Shown here: positions 20,805 to 29,295 of the stretch, in pieces | Layout: the number at the start of each line of letters is the position of its first letter | Numbering within the stretch: the first letter of the stretch is position 1 | From: a bacterium | Lineage (GTDB): Bacteria > Desulfobacterota > Binatia > Binatales > Binataceae | Direction of reading: 5' to 3' | DNA: 64,000 nucleotides | Assembly (NCBI GenBank): GCA_014896235.1 | Contig: JADBKU010000005.1 | Location: 1 to 64,000, forward strand | Notes under the pieces: model-generated | Seen by the model: the letters and a program-made list of their open reading frames with translations, nothing else | Database searches by the model: none | Told to the model about the DNA's origin: nothing | Made by a program: the position numbers and the translations under genes

Positions 20805-21684
20805 ACTGGCGCCAAATCGTGGCGGTGAATACGCGCGCGTCTGGCTCCAGACGGCGCAATTCAGCCGCCGCCGCCGATGCTTCATCAAACGTCCTAAAAA
20901 TTGCGAAAACGCCGGCGCCGCTGCCGGTCATCGCGGCCGCCCGCGCTTTCAACCGCTCAAGCCGCGACTTCAACCTGCCGATTTCCGGCCAGCGCGCGAT
21001 CGCAGGCTTAGCCAGATCATTGACCAGATGGTCAGGGCGATAGTCGCCCGCCAGCAATAAGGCGAGCGCACCGTCGGCGACACGGCCACTCCAATCGGAC
21101 GGCTTTAAGTCGCGATAGACGAGCGCCGTTGGCGCTTCGATCGGAGGCACGGCCACGACGAGGGGCGGATCGTCCGCGAACGCCACAGGAACTATCTTCT
21201 CGCCGATGCCGCGCACTCGCGCAGGAGTCGGATGGAGAAAAAACGGTACGTCGGCGCCAAGCGTCGCGGCTATCTTGATCAGCCTGTCCGAGGACGTCGG
21301 CGGCGCCAAACCGGGCAGTCGCGCCGTCGCCGCGAGCATCCGAAGCACGGCGCCCGCGTCGCTCGAACCGCCGCCGAGGCCGGCCCCGGACGGGACGCTT
21401 TTATCCAATTCGATCACGATTTCGCGCTCGAATCCGAATTCATCGACAAACGCCCGAGCGGCGCGCACGGCAAGATTGCGGTCGTCGGCCGGAGCGGAGC
21501 CGAGCTTGCCGCGGATCGAAACGGCGCCAGGACGACCGTCGCGCACCTCGATCGCGACTCGGTCGCCGAGCGTTATTGGAACGAACAGCGAATCCAGTTC
21601 GTGATAACCGTCGTCGCGGCGGCCGACAATCCGAAGAAACAGGTTAAGCTTGGCCGGAGCGAAGGCGCTGAGCAGTTTGACCAT
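20803..21684 (-). CDS. ispE: 4-diphosphocytidyl-2-C-methyl-D-erythritol kinase
   Basis: GHMP kinase of the MEP isoprenoid pathway; phosphorylates the 2-hydroxyl of CDP-methylerythritol. 293 residues. Landmarks: APAKLNLFLRIVGRRDDGYHEL at the N-terminus (read in two parts), the ATP loop PSGAGLGGGSSDAGAVLR and the C-terminal MTGSGAGVFAIF. First gene upstream of tRNA-Gln and prs on the minus strand. Confidence 0.96.
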   Translation of the reverse strand: MVKLLSAFAPAKLNLFLRIVGRRDDGYHELDSLFVPITLGDRVAIEVRDGRPGAVSIRGKLGSAPADDRNLAVRAARAFVDEFGFEREIVIELDKSVPSGAGLGGGSSDAGAVLRMLAATARLPGLAPPTSSDRLIKIAATLGADVPFFLHPTPARVRGIGEKIVPVAFADDPPLVVAVPPIEAPTALVYRDLKPSDWSGRVADGALALLLAGDYRPDHLVNDLAKPAIARWPEIGRLKSRLERLKARAAAMTGSGAGVFAIFRTFDEASAAAAELRRLEPDARVFTATIWRQ

Positions 21685-21726
21685 GCAGTTCGCTCGCCGA
21701 AGCTCTATCGGGCAAAGCGGTTCCGC

Positions 21727-22128
21727 TTATCGCGCCGCCGGACGTGTATGGCTATGCGCGCGCCGCGCGTCGTCGCGAATCAATCCGATAAATCCGATAA
21801 ACGTCAGAATCAGGCCGAGGATGGCGAGCACCTGCCCGGTCAGAAATGTCGCATGATAGAAGTCCATCCGCGCGCTCGCGTATGAGACCCGGCTTTGCTC
21901 CCGATTGAACGGCTCCAGCACGGCGCCATCGGCGTCGGCGGCGTTGAGTTCGTCGAACGCTCCGCTCACCGCGTCCGCGCGCGCGGGTTGCTGATCCGCT
22001 TCGCTCGCGATTATCGCGTGATAATCCTGCGTGCGCTGCCATCCGACGAACCAGTTTCCGGCGCCCAGCACGAGCAGAGCGAGTCCCACGACCACTCGCC
22101 AATCGCGATAAACATCTGGCGGTTTCAT
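21727..22128 (-). CDS. Two-segment membrane protein, unknown function
   Basis: 133 residues. Membrane segments at about residues 11-30 and 95-118; the central 65 residues are hydrophilic and presumably periplasmic. The N-terminus MKPPDVYRDWR is short and cytosolic. No family recognised. It lies 42 bases upstream of ispE on the same strand. Confidence 0.65.
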   Translation of the reverse strand: MKPPDVYRDWRVVVGLALLVLGAGNWFVGWQRTQDYHAIIASEADQQPARADAVSGAFDELNAADADGAVLEPFNREQSRVSYASARMDFYHATFLTGQVLAILGLILTFIGFIGLIRDDARRAHSHTRPAAR

Positions 22129-22402
22129 CCCGTCGTGCGATCTAGGTTAGGCGCCAAAATCGAGGAACACAACGTATCGAGCGGCGCACGGCGGAGATTG
22201 CCCGATCGCGAACCACACGGCTATCATTAACAGCGCTGACGGAAGCTCGCTGAATTGGTCGCGCGGGAAAATCTGGAGCAGGCGGCGCGACGCGAGTTTG
22301 GTGGAAACCTGTGGGTCTTTCGCGCCATCGCGCGGCTCGACGAGCATTACGGCGACAAAGGTTAGAACAGCGGCCGACCTGCGGCCGGCCGCCGGAAAGT
22401 TG

Positions 22403-23398
22403 ATGATCGATTCCAAACTTAACGCATTGCTTGAGCGCTTTGTCCGGCAGGATCGTCTCGCGCTCGCGCGCCTGATCACGCTCGTCGAAAATCGGTCGGC
22501 CGAAGTCAGCGCGGTGATGGAGCGAATTTACTCGCGCACCGGGCGCGCGACGATTCTGGGCGTCACGGGCGCGCCCGGCGCTGGAAAATCGACGCTGGTG
22601 AACCGGCTGGTCGCGAAATACCGCGCACAGAACAAGATGGTGGCGGTGCTCGCGATCGATCCGTCAAGCCCGTTTTCCGGCGGCGCCGTGCTTGGCGATC
22701 GGGTGCGGATGACCGACCATTATCGCGATCCGGGCGTTTATATCCGCAGCCTCTCGACCCGCGGCCATCACGGCGGGCTGAGCCGCGCGGCGCGCGAGAT
22801 CGTGAAATTGCTCGACGCATACGGCCATGACGTGATCATCATCGAGACCGTGGGCGTCGGCCAGACGGAATTGAGCGTGATGGACCTCGCCGACACCACG
22901 ATCGTGGTGACCGTGCCCGAGGGCGGCGACGGCGTGCAGGTGATGAAGGCGGGACTGAACGAAATCGCCGACGTCTTCGTGGTCAACAAGGCCGATCGCG
23001 ATGGCGCCGATCGAATCAAGATGGAATTGGAGCTGAACGTTCACCTGCGTCCCTCGGACGGCCGCTGGCGGCCGCTCGTGGTGATGACGCAGGCGGCTAA
23101 CGATGTCGGTATCGACGCGCTGATGGCCGCGATCGCCCGCCATGATGAATATCTCCGCGCGCATCACGACGCCGCACGCGATCGCGAACGCAGGATGCGC
23201 GAATTTGTGGAAGTTCTAACCTCGGAACTCGAAGAACGTGCGGAGCGCGGCCTGCGCGACGGCGCGCCGGGTGCGGCGAAGATCGCCGAGCAGATTCGTG
23301 ACGGCGCGATCAATCCGTACAGCGCGTCGCGCCGAATTATCGAAGATCGGTCGGCGTTGGGCGAGTTGCTCGGAGCCGGCCGCGCGGAAGGAGAGTGA
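22403..23398 (+). CDS. meaB: Methylmalonyl-CoA mutase-associated GTPase MeaB (ArgK family)
   Basis: P-loop GTPase chaperone that gates cobalamin loading and protects methylmalonyl-CoA or related B12 mutases. 331 residues, normal length. Motifs: G1 GVTGAPGAGKSTLVN, AIDPSSPFSGGAVLGDRVRM, a His-rich TRGHHGGLS, G3 ETVGVGQ and G4 NKADRDGA. No mutase gene lies nearby in the window, so the partner enzyme must be elsewhere. ATG at 22403 is the conserved start; upstream in-frame sequence is unrelated. Confidence 0.95.
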   Translation: MIDSKLNALLERFVRQDRLALARLITLVENRSAEVSAVMERIYSRTGRATILGVTGAPGAGKSTLVNRLVAKYRAQNKMVAVLAIDPSSPFSGGAVLGDRVRMTDHYRDPGVYIRSLSTRGHHGGLSRAAREIVKLLDAYGHDVIIIETVGVGQTELSVMDLADTTIVVTVPEGGDGVQVMKAGLNEIADVFVVNKADRDGADRIKMELELNVHLRPSDGRWRPLVVMTQAANDVGIDALMAAIARHDEYLRAHHDAARDRERRMREFVEVLTSELEERAERGLRDGAPGAAKIAEQIRDGAINPYSASRRIIEDRSALGELLGAGRAEGE

Positions 23399-23408
23399 GC
23401 CGCAAACG

Positions 23409-24128
23409 ATGAGCTTGGGGCGCAAACGGCATCATGACGGACGGCTCTTCGCGATTGGCGACATTCACGGATGTCCCGACGAACTGAACGCCCTGCTGAA
23501 ATCGATCGCTCCGACGCAGGGCGATACCGTCGTCTTCGTCGGCGACTACGTCGATCGCGGCCCTTCCGCCCGCGACGTAATCGATACGTTGCTGGCAATG
23601 GCCAACAGTTCCGCCGAGACCGTGTTTCTCAAGGGCAATCATGAAGACATGATGCTCTCGTTCATGGGCTTCCCCGGCCATTACGGCGAGTCCTTCCTGT
23701 TTAACGGCGGCGCCCAGACGCTTGAAAGCTACGGCATCGGCGCAGCGGCGCTGGAGGGAACGCCCGAGATGCTGCCGGCGGCCCATCTGGAATTTCTCAA
23801 AGGGCTCGCGACCAGTTACTTCCGTCCGCCCTACCTTTTCGTCCATGCGGGAATCCAGCCGGCCCGCTCGCTGGAAGAACAGGACGTCGAGGATATGCTG
23901 TGGATTCGTCAGGAATTCATCTTTAACGCCCATCCGCTCGACGCGACCGTGGTTTTCGGCCATACGCCGATGCGCGCTGTTATGGTCGATCTGCCGTACA
24001 AGCTCGGCATCGATACCGGACTCGTCTATGGCGGCAAGCTGACCTGCCTTGAATTCACCGAGGGCGTCGCTTATCAGGTGGCGCGCGGCAGCCGCCAGGT
24101 CAAGAAACAGGCAATCGCCGTACGCTAA
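23409..24128 (+). CDS. PPP-type metallophosphoesterase (serine/threonine phosphatase-like)
   Basis: 239 residues with the full PPP metal-binding motifs: GDIHG, GDYVDRG and GNHED, then a His in YLFVHAG and a later GHTP. Related to bacterial Ser/Thr protein phosphatases and diadenosine tetraphosphatases. The start is 10 bases after meaB, so they are probably co-transcribed. Target unknown. Confidence 0.92.
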   Translation: MSLGRKRHHDGRLFAIGDIHGCPDELNALLKSIAPTQGDTVVFVGDYVDRGPSARDVIDTLLAMANSSAETVFLKGNHEDMMLSFMGFPGHYGESFLFNGGAQTLESYGIGAAALEGTPEMLPAAHLEFLKGLATSYFRPPYLFVHAGIQPARSLEEQDVEDMLWIRQEFIFNAHPLDATVVFGHTPMRAVMVDLPYKLGIDTGLVYGGKLTCLEFTEGVAYQVARGSRQVKKQAIAVR

Positions 24129-24187
24129 CCGGCGCGCCGGAGAGTCTTCCGTAGGCGACCCGATACGGTTATTCTAAACCGCTCGAT

Positions 24188-24264
24188 GGCGGCGTAGCTC
24201 AGTTGGTTAGAGCATGCGGCTCATATCCGCAGTGTCGCAGGTTCGACTCCTGCCGCCGCCACCA
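24188..24264 (+). tRNA. tRNA-Met (anticodon CAT), integration target
   Basis: Cloverleaf with acceptor GGCGGCG/CGCCGCC, D-arm GCTC...GAGC, anticodon stem TGCGG/CCGCA around loop CTCATAT (anticodon CAT), T-arm GCAGG/CCTGC, discriminator A and encoded CCA. CAT could also mean an Ile tRNA modified to lysidine; an elongator Met reading is favoured. Bases 24220-24264 are duplicated exactly at 33061-33105. Confidence 0.93.
24220..24264 (+). other. attL: tRNA-Met 3' half, left end of the integrated element
   Basis: 45 bases from the anticodon loop through CCA, identical to 33061-33105. Flanking bases differ on both sides, so the repeat is exactly 45 bases. Confidence 0.93.
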
Positions 24265-24299
24265 CATAATCCCCAACGCAGAGAATGAGAAAGTGAAAG

Positions 24300-24322
24300 T
24301 CGCCGCGCAACCGGCGCGGCGA
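24300..24322. repeat. Hairpin just inside attL
   Basis: TCGCCGCG and CGCGGCGA form a perfect 8-base stem with a 7-base loop, 36 bases after the tRNA. It may end tRNA transcription or form part of the attachment region; no T-run follows. Confidence 0.4.
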
Positions 24323-24335
24323 TCCGTTTGGCCGA

Positions 24336-24357
24336 CTAACCTTTTGGCTAACCTTCC
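24336..24357. repeat. Left double CTAACCTT site (putative integrase arm site)
   Basis: CTAACCTT occurs twice with 4 bases between, followed by CC. The same 22-base arrangement, with one mismatch, is found at 32945-32966 just inside attR, in the same orientation. Confidence 0.6.
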
Positions 24358-24372
24358 GGCTACACTTTTCGC

Positions 24373-25188
24373 ATGAACCGGCGTGAATTATTCCCGCATG
24401 GGGCGGACCTGAGCGTCTATCCAACCGTGGCCGCGATGATCGATGCGCACCTGGCCGGCTATTACCGGACCTATCCGCACGAGGCGTGGATGCGGATCGG
24501 ACCGCTGCCAGAGATGCCCGCCGACGCCGACGCGATGATGCGCGCCGCTTATGCGGAGAACCGGCCGCGCGCGCACGCCGTGATTGTGCTGCCGCGCCGG
24601 ATCGTGGTGCTGCGCTGCGCGCGGCGGGCGACCGCGCGGGATTGCGAGCGGCTGGCATACGAGCGAACCCTGCTCGCGTCCACGCCCGAGCTGGCCGCCG
24701 TGCGCGATTGGCCAATCGAGGCGCGGCTTGTGTACTGCGATATCGTCGCCGGCGTCGAGGCCGAAGCGCGGGCGCGCGATATCCGGCTGATGCTCTACCG
24801 GCCGCGCTGGCTCTATACGCATCGGCCGCCCTGCCCGCGCGATCCGAAGTTCGCGACGGTGCAACGCAAGCTGAACGCGCGCCGCCTGGAAGAGTACGCG
24901 GCGGCGTATCGCCGGCCGCCGGGGCGCTATCCGAATCGCGCCGACCGCGCGCGCCTGGGCTTGGCGCGGATCGCCGCGATGACGCCGGCGGAGCGGAGCG
25001 CCCGCAACGGCAAGGCGAACCGGACGCGCTGGGCGCGGCTCACGGCCGAAGAGCGATCGGCGCTGAATCGCGAGCGCGGTTCCGCGACCTGGGGCGGACT
25101 GAGCGCGGCGGAGCGAAGCGATCTGGCGCGGCGGCTCAACGCGATCCGCTGGATGCGGTGGCGCGCAAACCAAGCGGCGCAAGCCTGA
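24373..25188 (+). CDS. Orphan protein with nuclease-like N-terminal fold and C-terminal repeats
   Basis: 271 residues. Residues about 65-160 resemble the restriction-endonuclease-like region of phage-borne proteins (a VIVLPRR strand, TPEL, then IRLMLYRPRW), but the position where a catalytic E-x-K would be expected reads VVLRCARR, so nuclease activity is doubtful. The C-terminal 75 residues contain three spaced copies of a T/S-x-A-E-R-S unit (MTPAERSARNGKANR, LTAEERSALNRER, LSAAERSDLARR), like DNA-binding repeats beside homing nucleases. First gene of the element, next to attL. Fold assignment is inference. Confidence 0.6.
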   Translation: MNRRELFPHGADLSVYPTVAAMIDAHLAGYYRTYPHEAWMRIGPLPEMPADADAMMRAAYAENRPRAHAVIVLPRRIVVLRCARRATARDCERLAYERTLLASTPELAAVRDWPIEARLVYCDIVAGVEAEARARDIRLMLYRPRWLYTHRPPCPRDPKFATVQRKLNARRLEEYAAAYRRPPGRYPNRADRARLGLARIAAMTPAERSARNGKANRTRWARLTAEERSALNRERGSATWGGLSAAERSDLARRLNAIRWMRWRANQAAQA

Positions 25189-25533
25189 GCGCGGCGCTTC
25201 CCAGCGAAGCGAACGCGCGACGGAAGCGGCCGGCGTAGGGCGTCGATGCGGAGCGCGCGGCGGCTGGCGGTCCGCATATCGCGGGCATGGAGCGGCGCGG
25301 CCAAGGCGTCGCTTGCGGGCCGTCGCGGCGCGGCTGAGAACCGCCGGGCGGATCGAAGAAACGCCGCTCGGGCGTGGAAGCGGAAACGGCGCGGGACGGG
25401 ATCGGCGGCGCGTCGGCGGAGAATTTCCCCGCGACCGGGACTATCCCCGTCCGTGCCGGGCAGGGGGGTCGCGTAGGACGCATTCTTTTCAAGAAATCTA
25501 AGGACCGAGGCCGGACGCAATTTTTCCTGAACC

Positions 25534-25570
25534 ATACGTCAGATATGGGATTCACGTATCGTAGACGTGA
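25534..25570. promoter_or_regulatory. Cluster of ACGT-centred half sites (operator-like)
   Basis: In an AT-richer spot, ATACGT (25534) pairs with ACGTAT (25554-25559), and TCACGT (25552-25557) pairs with ACGTGA (25565-25570). Overlapping inverted repeats of this kind suggest a binding site for one of the element's HTH proteins. Confidence 0.4.
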
Positions 25571-26281
25571 TGTTGCACTATGGTTGGCGTGTGACTGGAC
25601 GGCTGGCCGAACCGCGCCGTTGCGAGTGCGCGCGGTTGCCGGACTGCCTTGCCCGTCGATTCCGCCGACGTGCGCCGGCGCGGCGCATCGACTGAGACGA
25701 CCGACTACCTAATCTCAACGTCCAGGCGCGACCGCCGGATCGCCGGCCGCGCGCTCGATCGCGCGCGCCGGTCCGCCGCGCGCCGCTGCGATGCGCCGCC
25801 CGAGCTGGCCGGCCGCCGCGAGCTCCCCGGCGTCGGGCTGGCCGACGGAAGCATACCGGCAGGCGCTGACCGGCCGTGCTGGCGCGGGGCGCATCGAGGG
25901 CGCAACCGCCGACGATCGGCCTGGAAGCGCTCAAGCGGTTGACCTGGCGATCGCGGCTACGGCGCGCGCCGGCGCTCCGCGCGCCTGGCCGCTTTCGTCC
26001 CGAGGCGGCGGGGTTCGGGCGAGGTCCGGCCGCTGGATCATCCGGCTAGGCGGCTATTCGCTTCCGATGGCCGACGCGCCGGCAGGCCGCCGCGTTCGCG
26101 CGGAATCGACGCCCTGAGCCGTTTTCGGGCGGCGCTTGAGGATTCGACCGCGCGAGGTCGGAAAAACCCCGAGACGGGCGGTTGCGGCCGAAATGAACGG
26201 CGGAATCCGCATCGGGTATGACCGCGCTCAACCCGCCTGTTCATAATGGCCGCTGTCCACACTGAGTAGTGGATAAAAGCA

Positions 26282-26306
26282 AAGCGGCCGGGATCGCCGG
26301 CCGCTT
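26282..26306. terminator. GC-rich hairpin before the 26343 gene
   Basis: AAGCGGCCG and CGGCCGCTT form a perfect 9-base stem with a 7-base loop, ending in CTT. It could end transcription in either direction. It closes the gene-poor stretch. Confidence 0.5.
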
Positions 26307-26342
26307 GCGTTCAACCCCGACGCGGTGAAGCATCGGGTTGTC

Positions 26343-26981
26343 ATGTCGAACAATCAGAACCTACCAGAATCCCGCCCGCAAAACATCCCGCGCAAGCGGC
26401 GCGGGGCGGGCGCGCTTCCGGCCGTCTCATCGATAGAGCCTCTTCAGCGGCAGGCTGGCATCGATCCGATCACAGACGCGGCGCGCGCGTTCGACCAAAG
26501 CATCAGTCGATTTGCCGCCGGACGGCCAGCGGCGCGTGCTGTTGCGCTGCTCATCGGCGAACAGGGAAAGCGCTGGTTTGGCTCTGCGGTGAAGCAATAC
26601 GACGAGCTCACGTCGCTCCAACGGGGATCGCGCCAGTTTGAGAAGCATAAGCCGCGCGACGTGGCTATCAGCATTGGGGTTTGGTGGAAAAGCCTCTCGC
26701 CCTTCAGAATCACCATGGTGGACGCCGGGATACATGCCTACATGCTAGCGAATGGTGCGCCATTGCCCGGCAATTGCGACTCGTGGAAGAAAGCGCGCCG
26801 GCGCATATGCAAGAACGTTTACGGTGCACTGAATCCCGGGAGCAAAATGAGTGACGGCTGGCGCGCCTGTTGGCTTGCGCGGTATCCGCTGACCGCGCGT
26901 GCGATGTCGGCCGTCGAATTTAAACCCGGGCGAAGGGCGAGAAAGATTTATCCGCGCGTCGGCATCAAGTCTGCTTCCTGA
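26343..26981 (+). CDS. Hypothetical protein of the integrated element
   Basis: 212 residues from the ATG at 26343; a GTG at 26325 is an alternative. The first 45 residues are basic and proline-rich (ESRPQNIPRKRRG), the rest is mixed and Trp/Arg-rich (WWKSLSPFRITMVDAG, DGWRACWLARYPLTARA), consistent with a nucleic-acid-binding protein. No family recognised. Confidence 0.55.
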   Translation: MSNNQNLPESRPQNIPRKRRGAGALPAVSSIEPLQRQAGIDPITDAARAFDQSISRFAAGRPAARAVALLIGEQGKRWFGSAVKQYDELTSLQRGSRQFEKHKPRDVAISIGVWWKSLSPFRITMVDAGIHAYMLANGAPLPGNCDSWKKARRRICKNVYGALNPGSKMSDGWRACWLARYPLTARAMSAVEFKPGRRARKIYPRVGIKSAS

Positions 26982-27062
26982 AATCTGTCCCCTTTCTTAC
27001 TTCTGCTTCAGCCATTGTTAGGTTTCGCTCCCGTGGCGCAACGGGCGCTGGGAGTTGGGACC

Positions 27063-27281
27063 ATGCACGATGGTGAAGGGCTGATCGATCTGGCCGACGC
27101 GGCGCGGCGGCTTGGCACCGGAAAACACACGGTCCGCAAGCTGATCCGCTCCGGAGAACTGCGCGCGTTCAAGGTGCGTAGCGTGATCCGCATCGCTCCG
27201 CTTGACCTGCGGAGATACCTGCAACGCCACGAAATTGCCGAAGCCGACTCATCGCACAACGACGATCGGCGAGTGGGGTAA
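27063..27281 (+). CDS. Small helix-turn-helix protein, excisionase/AlpA-like
   Basis: 72 residues. GLIDLADAARRLGTGKHTVRKLIRSGELRAFKV reads as a winged MerR-type helix-turn-helix (HTH_17), used by excisionases and small regulators. A GGGAG ribosome site lies before the ATG at 27063. Candidate excisionase or regulator of the element; the first of three such genes. Confidence 0.75.
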   Translation: MHDGEGLIDLADAARRLGTGKHTVRKLIRSGELRAFKVRSVIRIAPLDLRRYLQRHEIAEADSSHNDDRRVG

Positions 27282-27346
27282 GACCTTGCAAAACAGGTGC
27301 GCCGCGAGGGCTGGCAGGCCGACGCGGCGCGAGACGGGGAACGGAG

Positions 27347-27688
27347 ATGAATCCTTATAGCCTGAACGCCCAGATAACGCCAATCAGCGACGACCTGGCC
27401 GAAGAGCGGCGCAAGCTGAAGGGCGAGGGGTTAAGGCTGGCGGCGCATCATCGCCGGATGCTGCGTAAGCACTTTCCGCCGTGGCCGGCGAGCCGGCGGC
27501 GGCGCGGCGGAGTCGCCGGCGCGCGCTGGCTTCCGGGCTTCGTCTGGAACGGCTTCGGGATGGAGTACTCGGAAAGCCGGGGCGTTGAGGCCCAAAGCGC
27601 CAAGCCTTCCGCGCCGTTCGCCCGAGGCCGTCGCCGCGCGCCGATACCGAGTCCGACCAACACGAATCAACCTGAGAATAGCAAGTGA
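27347..27688 (+). CDS. Hypothetical basic protein
   Basis: 113 residues; ribosome site GGGAACGGAG directly precedes the ATG. Arg-rich throughout (HHRRMLRKHFPPWPASRRRRG), tail rich in Ser/Pro. No family recognised. It lies between an HTH gene and the Rep-like ATPase, in the same direction. Confidence 0.5.
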   Translation: MNPYSLNAQITPISDDLAEERRKLKGEGLRLAAHHRRMLRKHFPPWPASRRRRGGVAGARWLPGFVWNGFGMEYSESRGVEAQSAKPSAPFARGRRRAPIPSPTNTNQPENSK

Positions 27689-27708
27689 CTACCAAGTGAG
27701 TATCCAGC

Positions 27709-29040
27709 ATGGACAATGAAGACGGCGGCGGAAGGCCGATGGCGGCTAACGGCGTGAGCGATCAACGGCCGGTCGATAAGCAGCATTGGGCCGCGAGCCT
27801 CATACCGCTGGCGGTCAACCTTGCCGCAGGCGTGAAATACGAGCGCGCCGCCGTCACGGCATTTCTATACCGAGCGTGCGATGAACCGCTGGATGGAAGC
27901 CCGCTCATGAGCAAGTACGCGCGGCCGAAGGGCGTCTCCGCCGACGAGCTGGACGCGGCGGTTAAGGCGGCCGTCAACTATGCGCTTACGCCACTGATCG
28001 GCCAGCGGGCCGACTCCATACGTCCGCGCAAGGTGGAATGGCTTTGGCAGGGATACCTGCCGCTATCGAAGCTGAGCGTGTTTTCGGGCGATCCGGGCGA
28101 AGGCAAATCGACCTTGACGCTAGACCTGGCGGCGCGCGTCACCACCGGCGGGCGCTTCGTGGATGGGACGCAGGCCCCGCAAGGCGGTGTGGTGTTGCTG
28201 ACCGGCGAAGACGACGCCGACGACACGATAGTGCCGAGGCTCAAGGCCGCCGAGGCCGATCTGTCCCGCATCCAGATTATCACGTGCGCGCAACCGGACG
28301 GTGAGGCCGGGCCGCGGCTGCTTACTCTGCCCGCCGATATTCCCGAGATCGCCGACGCCGTGCGCAAGCTGCAAGCCCGCTTGGTGGTGATCGATCCGCT
28401 GAGTTCGTTTCTTGCGGGCGAGGTTGACGCCAACAGCGATCATGACGTGCGGCGCGTGCTGGCCGCGCTGGCGGACATGGCCACCAACACGGGCGCGGCC
28501 GTGCTTTTGGTGCGCCACCTGAACAAGGGGTCGGGGCAAAAGGCGATGTATCGCGCGGGCGGCTCGATCGGCGTGGTCGCGGCGGCGCGCGCCGCCTATC
28601 TGGTCGGGCGCGTGCCCGACGAGCCGTCCGGCCTACGCGCGATCGTGCCGATCAAGAATAACCTCGCGCCGCTGCCGAAGCCGCGCGGTTTCTGGCTGAA
28701 GCCGGGTGAGGCGGGCGAAAGCGCGCGGGTCGAGTGGAGTTTCGAGGAGCTGAACATCGGCGCGGAGGAATTGTTAGGCGACGGCGGCGGAGCCAGGGAC
28801 ACGAAGCTAGACGACGCCTGCCGCTTCCTGTCAGAGGCGCTCAAGGACGGCCCGCGTCCGAGCCGCGAGATCAGGGATCGCGCCGGCGAGCGCGGTATCA
28901 GCAAGATGACGCTGAGGCGTGCGCGAGAGGCGCTCGGCATCGAGGCCTTCAAACGCGGGCGGGGCGATGCCGGCGGTTGGTGGTTGCGCCTGCCGGGCGG
29001 CGAAGGAGACGACGCTGATGGCGAAGAAACTGCGAATTAA
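27709..29040 (+). CDS. RecA-type AAA ATPase, RepA/DnaB-like replication protein
   Basis: 443 residues. A central RecA-fold ATPase (AAA_25 type): Walker A GDPGEGKST at about residues 127-135, Walker B LVVIDP with Asp 229, and LLVRHLNKG further on. The C-terminal 80 residues look like a winged helix (PRPSREIRDRAGERGISKMTLRRA in two parts). This architecture is common in RepA-like helicases and ATPases of plasmids and genomic islands. An iteron-like array starts within 100 bases of its stop, which supports a replication-initiation role. A DNA repair role is the alternative. Confidence 0.8.
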   Translation: MDNEDGGGRPMAANGVSDQRPVDKQHWAASLIPLAVNLAAGVKYERAAVTAFLYRACDEPLDGSPLMSKYARPKGVSADELDAAVKAAVNYALTPLIGQRADSIRPRKVEWLWQGYLPLSKLSVFSGDPGEGKSTLTLDLAARVTTGGRFVDGTQAPQGGVVLLTGEDDADDTIVPRLKAAEADLSRIQIITCAQPDGEAGPRLLTLPADIPEIADAVRKLQARLVVIDPLSSFLAGEVDANSDHDVRRVLAALADMATNTGAAVLLVRHLNKGSGQKAMYRAGGSIGVVAAARAAYLVGRVPDEPSGLRAIVPIKNNLAPLPKPRGFWLKPGEAGESARVEWSFEELNIGAEELLGDGGGARDTKLDDACRFLSEALKDGPRPSREIRDRAGERGISKMTLRRAREALGIEAFKRGRGDAGGWWLRLPGGEGDDADGEETAN

Positions 29041-29119
29041 GCGCTTAAGGTGCTCAAGTTCAAGATGCTCAAGGTCAACCGTTTGACCCTATACCCGGCT
29101 GTGCCGAAGTCGTTCTCCG

Positions 29120-29145
29120 CCAAGGGTTTGGTCCAAAGGCGCTCA
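29120..29145 (+). repeat. Left arm of a 26-base perfect inverted repeat
   Basis: Starts CCAAGGGTTTGG and ends GGCGCTCA; its exact reverse complement is at 29195-29220. The arm contains one reversed copy (29133-29145) of the 13-base unit TGAGCGCCTTTGG. Confidence 0.9.
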
Positions 29146-29282
29146 GATGCTCATGAGCGCCTTTGGCGGAGAGCCCCCCGGCTCACCGGGAAAATGAGCG
29201 CCTTTGGACCAAACCCTTGGGAGAGAAGGGGAAAGTGATGCTCAAGCGGTTGAGCGCCTTTGGGGGTGATGAGCACCTTTGG
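29133..29282. repeat. Iteron-like array of TGAGCGCCTTTGG, putative element origin
   Basis: The 13-base unit TGAGCGCCTTTGG occurs forward at 29154-29166, 29195-29207 and 29251-29263, with one change at 29270-29282, and reversed at 29133-29145. Three TGCTCAAG words also occur (about 29053, 29069 and 29239). The array lies directly after the Rep-like ATPase gene. Reading: replication origin or operator of the next gene; the last unit overlaps the likely ribosome site of the 29296 gene. Confidence 0.7.
29195..29220 (-). repeat. Right arm of the 26-base perfect inverted repeat
   Basis: Exact reverse complement of 29120-29145, 49 bases away. Together they could form a cruciform. Confidence 0.9.
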
Positions 29283-29295
29283 AGCGAGGCGGAAA

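Larger units (their letters stand above)
25189..26342. other. 1.15 kb stretch of the element without a convincing gene
   Basis: Only short frames of biased Arg/Ala/Pro composition occur, the longest being 108 codons at 25791-26117, with no recognisable start region or domain. Two structured spots are visible: an ACGT-centred cluster at 25534-25570 and a hairpin at 26282-26306. The stretch may hold an untranslated RNA, a replication or transfer site, or decayed genes. Confidence 0.6.

Noticed and set aside
22147-22350. Minus-strand frame upstream of meaB with a hydrophobic stretch
   Set aside because: It overlaps the meaB upstream region with no start signal, and the hydrophobic part is short; judged a chance frame.
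25791-26117. 108-codon frame in the gene-poor part of the element
   Set aside because: Low-complexity Arg/Ala/Gly/Pro composition as in out-of-frame GC-rich DNA, no ribosome site and no domain.
29050-29238. 62-codon frame over the iteron-like array
   Set aside because: It is made of the repeat units themselves and lacks a ribosome site; the repeats explain it better.
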